From positions 1-64,000 of the forward strand of contig JACPRG010000121.1 in the NCBI GenBank assembly GCA_016190025.1: a stretch of 64,000 nt of DNA. Direction: 5' to 3'. The notes beneath the pieces were generated by a model. That model was given only the letters and a program-made list of their open reading frames with translations, ran no database searches and was not told where the DNA came from. Both the position numbers and the translations under genes were made by a program. The number at the start of each line of letters is the position of its first letter. Positions within the stretch are counted from its first letter, which is position 1. Shown here in pieces: positions 33,754 through 41,434 of this stretch. Origin of the DNA: Candidatus Tectimicrobiota bacterium. Lineage in GTDB: Bacteria > UBA8248 > JACPRG01.

Positions 33754-34041
33754 ATGAAGCTGACGCGCGAGCAGGTCGAACATGTGGCGGAACTGGCCCG
33801 GCTGAAGTTCTCCGGAGAAGAGCTGGAGCGCTTCCGGGAGCAGCTCGGGAACATCCTGACCTACATCGACGTGCTGAATGAGGTGGACACGGAAGGCATC
33901 GAGCCGGTCACCACGGTCCTCCCCATGCAGAACGTCTTCCGGGAGGACGAGGTGAAGCATCCGCTTCCGCAGGAGGACTTCCTCGCCCTCGCCCCCTCGG
34001 CCGAGCGCGGCCATTACAAGGTCCCGAAGATCATCGAATAG
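33754..34041 (+). CDS. gatC: Asp-tRNA(Asn)/Glu-tRNA(Gln) amidotransferase subunit C
   Basis: The 95-residue protein matches GatC throughout: MKLTREQVEHVAELARLKFS, LNEVDTEGIEPVTTV, VFREDEV and an acidic C-terminus. GatC stabilises the GatA-GatB complex that amidates misacylated Glu-tRNA(Gln) or Asp-tRNA(Asn). GatA and GatB usually follow directly, but here a UbiD gene follows after 177 bases with palindromic repeats, so gatC is split from its partners. The ATG at 33754 follows GGACGGAGG. Confidence 0.93.
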   Translation: MKLTREQVEHVAELARLKFSGEELERFREQLGNILTYIDVLNEVDTEGIEPVTTVLPMQNVFREDEVKHPLPQEDFLALAPSAERGHYKVPKIIE

Positions 34042-34042
34042 G

Positions 34043-34060
34043 GAGGTCACAGACCTCAAG
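34043..34060 (+). repeat. Palindromic intergenic repeat, copy 4
   Basis: Exact GAGGTCACAGACCTCAAG, beginning one base after the gatC stop codon. Confidence 0.8.
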
Positions 34061-34096
34061 ATGTCGGAAAAGCCGGGGGGACTTTTTTGAAGGCGG

Positions 34097-34114
34097 CTTG
34101 AGGTCTGCGACCTC
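34097..34114 (-). repeat. Palindromic intergenic repeat, copy 5, inverted
   Basis: On the minus strand this reads GAGGTCGCAGACCTCAAG. With copy 4 it forms 18-base arms (17 of 18 pairing) around a 36-base loop, so a transcript could fold into one long hairpin downstream of gatC. Confidence 0.8.
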
Positions 34115-34218
34115 CCCCGGCCCCCCCGGAAGGCTTTTTCGCACCAGGGCCGGCCTCCGGACCCCCTGTGGTATGATGGGATTTGAGAACCCGTTCACAA
34201 GCCCCTGGGTGTCGAGCG

Positions 34219-35673
34219 ATGGCGTACGACAGCACGGCGGAGTTCGTCGCCGCCCTGGAGGCGGCGGGGGAGCTGAAGCGCATCCCGGCGGAAGTCGATC
34301 CGGTCCTGGAGATCGCCGAGATCGCCGACCGAGTGGTGAAGGGCGGCGGCCCGGCCCTTTTGTTCGAGCGGGTGAAGGGGCACGGCGTCCCCCTGCTCAT
34401 CAACGCCCTGGGCTCCGAGAGGCGGATGTGCATGGCCCTGGGGGTGTCCTCTTTTGAAGACGTGGCCACACGCATCCGCGAGCTCGCCAACCTCGAAATC
34501 CCCCCCACCCTCATCGAAAAGCTGAAGCGCCTGCCGCCCCTTTTGAAGCTCGCCAACATCGGACCCGAGGTCGTGTCGAGCGGCCCGTGCAAGGAGGTGG
34601 TCGTCCGAGAGGGGGCGGCCCTGGACTTCATCCCCGCCCTGCAGTGCTGGCCGGAGGACGGCGGACGGTACATCACGACGCCCCAGGTGTACACCAAGGA
34701 CCTGTCCGGGAAGCGCAACGTGGGGATGTACCGCATGCAGGTCTTCGACCGGGCGACCGCCGGGATGCACTGGCACCGGCACCACGACGGGGCCCGGCAC
34801 TACCACGAGCACGTGGAAGCGAGAAAGCGTATGGAGGCGGCCGTGGCCCTGGGCGGAGACCCCATCCTCACCTATGTCGCCACCTCCCCGCTTCCTCCGG
34901 GAATGGACGAGCTCCTCTTCGCAGGCTTCCTGCGTCAAAAGAAGGTGCGCCTCGTCCCGTGCGAGACGGTGGATCTGGAGGTGCCGGCCGACGCCGACAT
35001 CGTCCTGGAAGGATACCTGGAGCCGGGGGAATTGCGCCGGGAAGGCCCTTTCGGCGACCACACGGGGTTTTATTCGCTGGCCGACGACTACCCAGTGTTT
35101 CATCTCACGTGCTTCACCCGCCGCCGGAACCCCATCTACACCACCACCGTCGTCGGGCCGCCCCCCATGGAGGACCTCTACCTGGGGAAGGCGACCGAGC
35201 GCATCTTCCTGCCCCTCATCCAGATGCATCTCCCCGAAGTGGTGGACATCCACATGCCGGCGGAGGGGGCGTTTCACAACCTGGTGATCGTGTCCATCCG
35301 CAAGCGCTACCCCTTTCACGCCCGCAAGGTGATGCACGCCCTGTGGGGCATGGGGCAGATGATGTTCGCCAAGGTCATCGTCGTGGTGGACGAGGACGTG
35401 GACGTCCAGAACCTGAGCGAGGCCGCCTGGATCGCCTTGAGCCACATCGACCCCCGCCGCGACGTCTGCTTCGTGGACGGGCCGGCGGAGGTCCTGGACC
35501 ACGCCTCCCCGCGCTTCACCGCGGGCTCCAAGATGGGCGTCGACGCCACCCGGAAGTGGAAAGAGGAGGGGTTCGAGCGCGGGTGGCCCGCCGTCGCCCG
35601 CATGTCCGGGGAGGTCAAGTCCCTGGTCAACCGCAGGTGGAAGGAGTACGGCTTTGATCCGGGCCGGACGTGA
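34219..35673 (+). CDS. UbiD-family prenylated-FMN decarboxylase
   Basis: The 484-residue enzyme has the UbiD fingerprint: NVGMYRMQVFDRATAGMHWHRHHDGARHY for prFMN binding, GYLEPGELRREGPFGDHTGFYS with the catalytic Glu pair, RNPIYTTTVVGPPPMED, and VDVQNLSEAAW. It decarboxylates an unsaturated or aromatic acid in ubiquinone or menaquinone synthesis, or in catabolism. A UbiA-type prenyltransferase overlaps its end, so quinone synthesis (MqnL or UbiD role) is more likely than catabolism. The prFMN synthase UbiX is not in the window. ATG at 34219 begins MAYDSTAEFVAALE; the ribosome site is weak. Confidence 0.92.
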   Translation: MAYDSTAEFVAALEAAGELKRIPAEVDPVLEIAEIADRVVKGGGPALLFERVKGHGVPLLINALGSERRMCMALGVSSFEDVATRIRELANLEIPPTLIEKLKRLPPLLKLANIGPEVVSSGPCKEVVVREGAALDFIPALQCWPEDGGRYITTPQVYTKDLSGKRNVGMYRMQVFDRATAGMHWHRHHDGARHYHEHVEARKRMEAAVALGGDPILTYVATSPLPPGMDELLFAGFLRQKKVRLVPCETVDLEVPADADIVLEGYLEPGELRREGPFGDHTGFYSLADDYPVFHLTCFTRRRNPIYTTTVVGPPPMEDLYLGKATERIFLPLIQMHLPEVVDIHMPAEGAFHNLVIVSIRKRYPFHARKVMHALWGMGQMMFAKVIVVVDEDVDVQNLSEAAWIALSHIDPRRDVCFVDGPAEVLDHASPRFTAGSKMGVDATRKWKEEGFERGWPAVARMSGEVKSLVNRRWKEYGFDPGRT

Positions 35674-36616
35674 AGGCCTCGCCGGCGGGACCGGACGGCG
35701 CAAAGCGGGACGCAGGGGCGGGAGGGAGGGCGGAGAAAATCCGCTCCGAGGCTTCATCCACACGGCCGCCCAGATCTTCCGCCTGGTCAAGTTCGAGCAC
35801 TCGGTCTTCGCCCTGCCCATCGTGCTGGCGGGCGCGTTTCTCGCCGCTCGGGGGATCCCCTCCCCCGGGTCGCTCGCCTGGATCATCGCGGCGGCCGTGG
35901 GCGCGCGAAACTTCGCCTTCGCCCTCAACCGCCTCGCCGACAAGGAGTTCGACCTGAGGAATCCCAGGACGCGGGACCGGACGGCCTTTCGCCGCATCCT
36001 CGACGGGAAGGGGATCTGGGCGTTCCTGGTCGCCTCGCTCGGCTTGTTCCTCCTGGCGGCGGCCATGCTGAACCGCCTGACGCTTTGGCTTTCGCCGGTT
36101 GTCGTTGGAGCCATCGTTCTGTATTCCTACTCCAAGCGTTGGACGTGGGGCACCCACGGGCTCCTGGGGGCCGTCTACGGGTGCGCCGCCGCGGGGGCCT
36201 GGATCGCCGTCCGCGGAGACCTGACGGCGATCCCGCTGTGGCTCGCCCTCGGCGCTTCGGCGTGGGTGGCCGGGTTCGACCTGATCTACGCGTGCCTGGA
36301 CGTGGATTTTGACCGGGCCGAAAGGCTCCATTCCGTTCCGGCAAGGTTCGGCATCCCGGCGGGGCTTCGGGCATCGAAGGCCCTGCACCTGGTGACGGCT
36401 GTTTCTTTCCTCGCGGTGGGATGGCTGGGGAATCTGGGGGCGATTTACTGGGCGGCCTGGGCCCTGGGTTCGGCCCTCCTGGTGTGCGAGCATTATTTGG
36501 TCCGTCCCGGGGACCTCTCCCGGGTGGACTTCTCCTTCTTCCACCTCAACGCCTGGTTCAGCGTCATCCTGGGAGTGGGGGTCATCACCGATGCCCTTTG
36601 GCGGTCCCCGGTGTGA
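35654..36616 (+). CDS. UbiA-family polyprenyltransferase
   Basis: The 320-residue integral membrane protein has about 8-9 helices and the two Asp-rich motifs, NRLADKEFD (with NxxxDxxxD) and YACLDVDFDRAER, that bind the Mg-prenyl diphosphate. It prenylates 4-hydroxybenzoate or a futalosine-route intermediate (MqnP). The N-terminal 30 residues are Gly/Arg-rich, and the TTG at 35654 overlaps the UbiD stop by 20 bases, so translation is coupled. A later start before FIHTAAQIFRLVKFEHSVF is also possible. The UbiD-UbiA order argues for a joint role in quinone synthesis. Confidence 0.88.
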   Translation: MIRAGREGLAGGTGRRKAGRRGGREGGENPLRGFIHTAAQIFRLVKFEHSVFALPIVLAGAFLAARGIPSPGSLAWIIAAAVGARNFAFALNRLADKEFDLRNPRTRDRTAFRRILDGKGIWAFLVASLGLFLLAAAMLNRLTLWLSPVVVGAIVLYSYSKRWTWGTHGLLGAVYGCAAAGAWIAVRGDLTAIPLWLALGASAWVAGFDLIYACLDVDFDRAERLHSVPARFGIPAGLRASKALHLVTAVSFLAVGWLGNLGAIYWAAWALGSALLVCEHYLVRPGDLSRVDFSFFHLNAWFSVILGVGVITDALWRSPV

Positions 36617-36674
36617 AGCGCATAACCCGCGCGCGGGGAAAGGACTCCCTCTTGCCAAGAAAGGAGGGTCAGCG

Positions 36675-37637
36675 TTGAAGCTTCGAGCCTCGGGTCGGAT
36701 GGTCTTCGGTTGGTTTTTGGCCTTGGTGCTTCTCCTCTCTCCCGCGGGAGCGCCGACCGCCGGCGCCGCGGGGGGAGAAATCCGCCTGGGCATCCTGCCT
36801 ATCGTAGACGCCCTGCCGTATCTCGTCATTCCCGAGAGGGGACTGGACCGCAAGCACGGCTTCACCTTCGAGACGCTGTCCTTCGCCAGCGCGCTGGAGC
36901 GGGACGCGGCTTTCCAGTCGGGCGCGATTGACGGCGCCCTGAACGACACCGTGACCTCCACCCTGCTCAAATCCCGCGGCGTGGACATGGCCGTGGCGGC
37001 GCTCTTGCTGGGGGCCGTCGGGAAAGAGGGGGTCATTTACATCCTGGCCGCCCCCAAGAACGGTCCGAAGTCTCTGGAGGAGCTACGGGGCGTGCCCATC
37101 GGGGTCTCCTCCAACACCATCATCGAGTTCGTGACCGACCGCATCCTGCAGGCCCGGGGGTTCCGGAAGGAGGACATCCAGACCATCGAGGTGAAGAAGA
37201 TCCCCCTGCGCTTCCAGATGCTCATGACGGGCCAGATCCGGGCGGCCACCCTGCCCGACCCCCTGGCCAGCCTGGCCATTTTGCAGGGCGCGAAGCCCCT
37301 GGCGGACGACGTCCGGGAGAACCTCTCCCAGTCCGTGACCATCTTCACGGGCCGGGCCCTGCGCGAGAAGCGGTCCGCCCTCAAGGCGTACGCCCGCGCC
37401 TACAACGAAGCCGTGGACGCCGTCAACCGGGACCCAAATTCCTGGAAGGACCTCCTGGTCCAAAAGGCCCGGCTGCCGAAGCTCCTCAAAGAGGCCTACC
37501 GGGTCGTCCCCTTCCCCAGGCTGCGCCTGCCGGACCCGGAACACGTGGCGGACGTCATCCGTTGGGCGGGGGAAAAGAGACTGCTCAAGAACCCCGTGAC
37601 GTTTGAGACCCTCACGACCCGTGCGCTCCTGGATTGA
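36675..37637 (+). CDS. NMT1/SsuA-type ABC substrate-binding protein
   Basis: The 320-residue precursor has a signal peptide (MVFGWFLALVLLLSPAGAPTAGA within the first 40 residues) and an NMT1-like fold: IRLGILPIVDALPYLVIPERGLDRKHG, FQSGAIDGALNDTVTS, LEELRGVPIGVSSNTI and VRENLSQSVTIFTGRALREK. The TTG at 36675 is chosen because AAGGAGGG lies 6 bases upstream; an ATG at 36699 is the alternative. The ATPase and permease follow directly, so the three form a complete importer. The ligand may be a thiamine or pyrimidine precursor, sulfonate or aromatic acid; the fold cannot tell. MqnA/MqnD share the fold but lack a signal peptide. Confidence 0.87.
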   Translation: MKLRASGRMVFGWFLALVLLLSPAGAPTAGAAGGEIRLGILPIVDALPYLVIPERGLDRKHGFTFETLSFASALERDAAFQSGAIDGALNDTVTSTLLKSRGVDMAVAALLLGAVGKEGVIYILAAPKNGPKSLEELRGVPIGVSSNTIIEFVTDRILQARGFRKEDIQTIEVKKIPLRFQMLMTGQIRAATLPDPLASLAILQGAKPLADDVRENLSQSVTIFTGRALREKRSALKAYARAYNEAVDAVNRDPNSWKDLLVQKARLPKLLKEAYRVVPFPRLRLPDPEHVADVIRWAGEKRLLKNPVTFETLTTRALLD

Positions 37638-37683
37638 AAGACCCCAAGGCCCCCGGGGCGGACGACGGACGACGGATTGACGC

Positions 37684-38433
37684 ATGATCGAGGTGGAGAG
37701 GCTGTGCTTCGCCTACGGGCCTCAGCCCGTCTTGGAGGACATCTCCTTGACCGTCGCCGCCGGGGGGAGCCTAGCGGTCATCGGGCCTTCCGGCTGCGGC
37801 AAGACGACGCTGCTCTACAACCTGGCGGGACTTCGTCGGCCCGGCGCCGGGCGGGTGCGGGTCGGCGGGGACGAGGTCCGGGGGCCCCGCGAAAAGACGG
37901 CGGTCATCCTCCAGCACTACGGCCTGTTCCCCTGGAAGACCGTCTTCGAGAACGCCGCGCTGGGGCTCCGCATCCGGGGGGCGCCCCAGAACGAGCGAAG
38001 GCGGCGCGTCCTGCCCATCCTGGAGGAGCTGGGGATCGCCGAGCTGACCGATCGCTATCCCCGGCAGCTCTCGGGGGGCCAACGCCAGCGGGTCGCCATC
38101 GCGCGCGCCCTGGCCCTGGACCCGGACCTCTTGATCATGGACGAGCCCTTCTCCTCCCTGGACGCCCTCACCCGGGAGGCGCACCAGAACCTTTTGCTCT
38201 CGCTGTGGAGGGAGAAAGGCGTCACACTCGTCCTGGTCAGCCACAGCATCGAGGAAGTGGCTTTCCTGGGACAGGAGATCCTCCTGCTGTCCGAAAGGCC
38301 GGCCCGCGTCCGGCGCGTTCTGCGCAACCCGGGGGTCGGGCCCGAGGAGTACCGCCGCCAGCCGGCCTACCAGCGGCTCTGCACGGAGCTGCGGGACCTT
38401 TTGAGGTGCGCGGGCGATGAGCCGCGGGCTTAG
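37684..38433 (+). CDS. ABC importer ATPase, SsuB/TauB-type
   Basis: The 249-residue ATPase has Walker A GPSGCGKTT, Q-loop LQHYGLFPW, signature LSGGQRQRVAIARAL, Walker B LLIMDEPFSSLD and the switch His in VSHSIEE, the standard NitT/TauT set. It powers the permease that starts 17 bases before its end. The ATG at 37684 lies 46 bases after the binding-protein gene. All catalytic residues are present. Confidence 0.92.
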   Translation: MIEVERLCFAYGPQPVLEDISLTVAAGGSLAVIGPSGCGKTTLLYNLAGLRRPGAGRVRVGGDEVRGPREKTAVILQHYGLFPWKTVFENAALGLRIRGAPQNERRRRVLPILEELGIAELTDRYPRQLSGGQRQRVAIARALALDPDLLIMDEPFSSLDALTREAHQNLLLSLWREKGVTLVLVSHSIEEVAFLGQEILLLSERPARVRRVLRNPGVGPEEYRRQPAYQRLCTELRDLLRCAGDEPRA

Positions 38434-39154
38434 GTATCTGCTGACGTCCGCCGCGCTCGTCCTGGCCTGGGAGCTGGCGGCCCTGGGCCTTCGCACCGAC
38501 GCCCTGCCCGAGCCAGGAAGCGTGGTCCTCTCCTTTTTCCGCCTGCTCGCGGGCGAGCTCCCCGTGCATTTCGGCGTGAGCTTCTTGCGCGTGGCGGCCG
38601 CCATCCTGATAGCGGTCGCGGCGGGCCTTCCCCTCGGCCTCCTGATGGGCCGAAAGCCCGGGGTCGACGCCTACCTCGCGCCCGCCGTCTATCTGACGTA
38701 CCCCGTCCCCAAGATCGTCCTCCTGCCCATCGTCCTCCTCCTGCTGGGGCTCGGCGACGCCTCCAAGGTGACCGTCATCGCCCTCATTCTGTTCTTCCAG
38801 ATCCTGGTGACGGTCCGGGACGCCGTGCGGGGAATCGACGAGGAGTTCTTCCTGGCGGTGAGGTCGCTGAACGCGAGAGGGGCGGCGGTCCTGCGGCACG
38901 TGGTGCTCCCCGCGACGGTGGGCGAGATCCTCACCGCCCTGCGCATCAGCGTGGGGACGGCGGTGGCCGTCCTCTTTTTCGTGGAGACCATCGGCGCGCG
39001 CCGGGGCCTGGGGTATTTCATCCAGGACGCCTGGTCGCGGGTGGATTACCTGGAGATGTACGCCGGCATCCTGGCCATGAGCCTGCTGGGCGTCTTTCTG
39101 TACGAGGTCCTGGAGCAGGCCGAAAAGCGGATCTGCCGGTGGAAGCGGGTGTGA
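38417..39154 (+). CDS. ABC importer permease, SsuC/TauC-type
   Basis: The 245-residue inner-membrane protein has six or so helices and the EAA-loop motif for ATPase contact, EEFFLAVRSLNARGAAVLRHVVLPA. The pattern LPEPGSVVLSFFRLL with YPVPKIVLLPIVLLLLGLG is typical of NitT/TauT permeases. It overlaps the ATPase gene by 17 bases, indicating coupled translation. It completes the transporter with the two preceding genes. Confidence 0.92.
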   Translation: MSRGLRYLLTSAALVLAWELAALGLRTDALPEPGSVVLSFFRLLAGELPVHFGVSFLRVAAAILIAVAAGLPLGLLMGRKPGVDAYLAPAVYLTYPVPKIVLLPIVLLLLGLGDASKVTVIALILFFQILVTVRDAVRGIDEEFFLAVRSLNARGAAVLRHVVLPATVGEILTALRISVGTAVAVLFFVETIGARRGLGYFIQDAWSRVDYLEMYAGILAMSLLGVFLYEVLEQAEKRICRWKRV

Positions 39155-39160
39155 GAGGAC

Positions 39161-39192
39161 GGGAACGTCCCCGCCGGGGAACGTCCCCGCCG
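39161..39192. repeat. Two tandem 16-base repeats upstream of the zinc-transporter operon
   Basis: GGGAACGTCCCCGCCG occurs twice back to back. Each unit contains a near-palindrome GGGAACGTCCCC (GGGRACGTYCCC). It lies 7 bases past the permease stop and about 100 bases before the -35 box of the next operon, and could serve as a hairpin or an operator. Confidence 0.6.
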
Positions 39193-39290
39193 GTCGGGGG
39201 ACCGGCGGCGGAAGGCCCTCCAGGGGAGCCGGGGGCGTCTTCGAGGAAGCCTTCCGAAAAGTTCCGGCGCCTTCCCGAGAAGGCCCGGCC

Positions 39291-39319
39291 TTGACAAAGT
39301 CACCAGCCGGCCCAATTAT
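39291..39319 (+). promoter_or_regulatory. Sigma70-type promoter of the ribbon-helix-helix/zinc transporter operon
   Basis: Perfect TTGACA (39291-39296), exactly 17 bases, then AATTAT (39314-39319, four of six). The A+T-rich TATACACACGCTGATACATAC directly downstream sits where a repressor would bind. Confidence 0.6.
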
Positions 39320-39350
39320 ACACACGCTGATACATACGGGAGGCACATCC

Positions 39351-39686
39351 ATGCCGCGCCTCAACTTCACCCTGGACGACGAGGCCGTCAGGCTGCTGGA
39401 CCGGCTGGCCCAGAAATACTACGAGGGCAACAAGTCGCTCACCGTGCGGCGGGCGCTGGAGTCCCTGGCGGTGCACGCGGGCCACGAAGGCTGGCGGATC
39501 GCGGGCTACACCCCCGTGGTGATCGAGGGACGGGCCGCCTGTCACACGTGCGGGGAGCCCCACCGCAAAGGGGACGTGCTCTATCGGCCCGTGTTCGAGC
39601 GCGGGGAGGGGCCGAACGCCCTCGCCACACTGCCCAAGGAAAGCTGGCTGGATTGCCCGCGGTGCGTGGAGCAGACGGCGCTCTGA
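39351..39686 (+). CDS. Ribbon-helix-helix protein with a C-terminal zinc-ribbon-like motif
   Basis: The 111-residue protein has an N-terminal RHH (CopG/Arc/NikR-type) segment, MPRLNFTLDDEAVRLLDRLAQKY, followed by KSLTVRRALESL. Its C-terminal half has CHTCG and, about 40 residues on, CPRC, so a four-Cys metal site is likely. It sits directly before a ZnuA-C-B-like operon and has its own promoter. A metal-sensing repressor of the transporter is a reasonable inference, comparable in concept to NikR but with a different sensor. I know no characterised family with exactly this arrangement. GGGAGG lies 8 bases before the ATG. Confidence 0.75.
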   Translation: MPRLNFTLDDEAVRLLDRLAQKYYEGNKSLTVRRALESLAVHAGHEGWRIAGYTPVVIEGRAACHTCGEPHRKGDVLYRPVFERGEGPNALATLPKESWLDCPRCVEQTAL

Positions 39687-39767
39687 GCGCCGAAGGAGTG
39701 GGCGGACCCGACGGCGGCCCCCGTCGGGCGTCTCCCGCCCCGAATTCCCCGAAGAGAGGAAGACGCC

Positions 39768-40676
39768 ATGCGTTCCCAGTGGATTGCGGTGACGATCGCG
39801 CTCGCCCTCTGGGCCGCGCCCCCTCCGGCCCCCGCGGCCGCGGCCCAGCTCCGGGTCGTCGCCACGTTCAGCATCCTCGGCGACCTCGTCCGGAACGTGG
39901 GCGGAGAGAGACTGGCGCTTCACACCCTCGTCGGACCGGACCAGGACATCCACACCTTTGAGCCCGACCCCCTGGACGGCGCGGCCCTGACCCGGGCGGC
40001 GGTCGTGTTCGAGAACGGTCTCGGGTTTGAGGTGTGGCTGGAAAAGCTCTACCGGTCTTCCCGCTCCGCGGCCCGGCGCGTGGCGGTGACCGACGGGCTC
40101 GAACCGCTTTACCTCTATGAATCCCGCCTCGGCCGAAGGGAGCCGGACCCGCACATGTGGCACGACCCGGCGCGCGCCGCCCACATGGTCCGAAGGGTCC
40201 GGGACGCCCTGGCCGCGACCGACCCGCCGAACGCCGAATTTTTCAACGCCAACGCCCAACGCTACATGGACGAGCTGCGCGCGCTGGACGCCTGGATCTT
40301 CGAGCAGGTGAAGGCGTTGCAGACGCCCGGGCGGATTTTCGTGACGGCCCACGGCAGCCTCGAGTACTTCGCCGCCCGGTACGGGTTTCGGATCCCAGGC
40401 AGCGCCCTGGACTCCCTGACGACCGAGGCGTCCGACCCTTCGGCGGGCGGGCTCGCCGCGCTGGTGAAGGAGATCCGCTCCGCCGGCGTCCGGGCCGTCT
40501 TCCCGGAGAGCATTCACAGCCGCAGGCTGATGGAGCGTCTGGCGGCCGAGGCCGGCGTCCGTCTCGGGCCCACCCTTTACACCGACTCCCTGGGCCGGCC
40601 GGGCACCCCCGGCGAGACCTATCTGAAGGCGATGCGCTACAACGTCCAGGCCATCGTCCGCGCCCTCCGGCCATGA
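39768..40676 (+). CDS. znuA: ZnuA-like periplasmic metal-binding protein
   Basis: The 302-residue precursor has a signal peptide (to about residue 26) and the cluster A-I fold: GPDQDIHTFEPD with His62, DPHMWHD with His129, FVTAHGSLEYFA with His195 and YTDSLG with Asp273. Mn-type proteins carry Glu at the third ligand site; the His here favours zinc, but this is not decisive. The acidic/His-rich loop of many ZnuA proteins is absent. It overlaps the ATPase start as ATGA, which indicates coupled translation. Confidence 0.85.
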   Translation: MRSQWIAVTIALALWAAPPPAPAAAAQLRVVATFSILGDLVRNVGGERLALHTLVGPDQDIHTFEPDPLDGAALTRAAVVFENGLGFEVWLEKLYRSSRSAARRVAVTDGLEPLYLYESRLGRREPDPHMWHDPARAAHMVRRVRDALAATDPPNAEFFNANAQRYMDELRALDAWIFEQVKALQTPGRIFVTAHGSLEYFAARYGFRIPGSALDSLTTEASDPSAGGLAALVKEIRSAGVRAVFPESIHSRRLMERLAAEAGVRLGPTLYTDSLGRPGTPGETYLKAMRYNVQAIVRALRP

Positions 40677-41434
40677 GCGAACCGCGCTTTCCCTACTGCC
40701 GGCACCGGCACGCCGAACCGGTCGCGGACGCGCCGGCCCTGGTGACACATTCCCTGAAAGTCGCCTACCCCGGCAACGGCGCGCCCGCCCTGAAGGGGAT
40801 CGATCTTCACGTGCCGGCCGGGGCGCGGGTAGCCCTCGTCGGCCCCAACGGGGCGGGCAAATCCACGCTGCTCAAGGCGGTCGCCGGGCTGCTGCCCGCG
40901 CTGTCGGGCGAGATCCACATCTTCGGCCTTCCGATCCGGGAATGTCATCACCGGGTGGGGTACCTCCCGCAGCGCAGCGACGTGGACTGGCGCTTCCCCA
41001 TCTGCGTGCGGGAGCTGGTGTTGACCGGGCGGCACGTCCACCTGGGGTGGTTCCGGCGGCCGGGGAAAAGGGACTCGGCCGCCGCGTCCGAGGCGTTGGA
41101 GCTCCTGGGCCTGGAGGCCGTGGCCGGCCGCCAGATCGGGCAGCTCTCCGGCGGACAACAGCAGCGGGCGCTCCTGGCGCGGGCGCTGGCGCAGGAGGCC
41201 GACCTGCTCCTTTTGGACGAGCCGCTGAACGCCGTGGACGCCGAGACGCGCAGCGTCGTCGCCGACGTGCTCGCCGACCTCAGGCGGCAGGGGAAGACGG
41301 TCGTCATCGCGACGCACGACCTGGGCCGGCTGGAGTCCGACTTCGACGGCGCCCTCTACCTCAGCGAGGGCCGCCAGACCCCCGCGCCGCCCGGCGCCTT
41401 CGCCGGCCGGTCCGCGGGCCGGGAGCGGAGATGA
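40673..41434 (+). CDS. znuC: ZnuC-like ABC ATPase for metal uptake
   Basis: The 253-residue ATPase has Walker A GPNGAGKST, YLPQRSDVDWRFP (characteristic of Mn/Zn importers), signature LSGGQQQRALLARAL, Walker B LLLLDEPLNAVD and the switch His in IATHDLG. The N-terminus is His-rich (CRHRHAEP), which could help metal handling. The ATG overlaps the ZnuA stop, and its own stop overlaps the permease start (ATGA both times). The operon order A-C-B is normal. Confidence 0.88.
   Translation: MSEPRFPYCRHRHAEPVADAPALVTHSLKVAYPGNGAPALKGIDLHVPAGARVALVGPNGAGKSTLLKAVAGLLPALSGEIHIFGLPIRECHHRVGYLPQRSDVDWRFPICVRELVLTGRHVHLGWFRRPGKRDSAAASEALELLGLEAVAGRQIGQLSGGQQQRALLARALAQEADLLLLDEPLNAVDAETRSVVADVLADLRRQGKTVVIATHDLGRLESDFDGALYLSEGRQTPAPPGAFAGRSAGRERR

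Noticed and set aside
31269..33854. An 861-codon open frame antisense to the helicase gene.
   Set aside because: All seven SF1 helicase motifs are on the plus strand. The antisense product is low-complexity.
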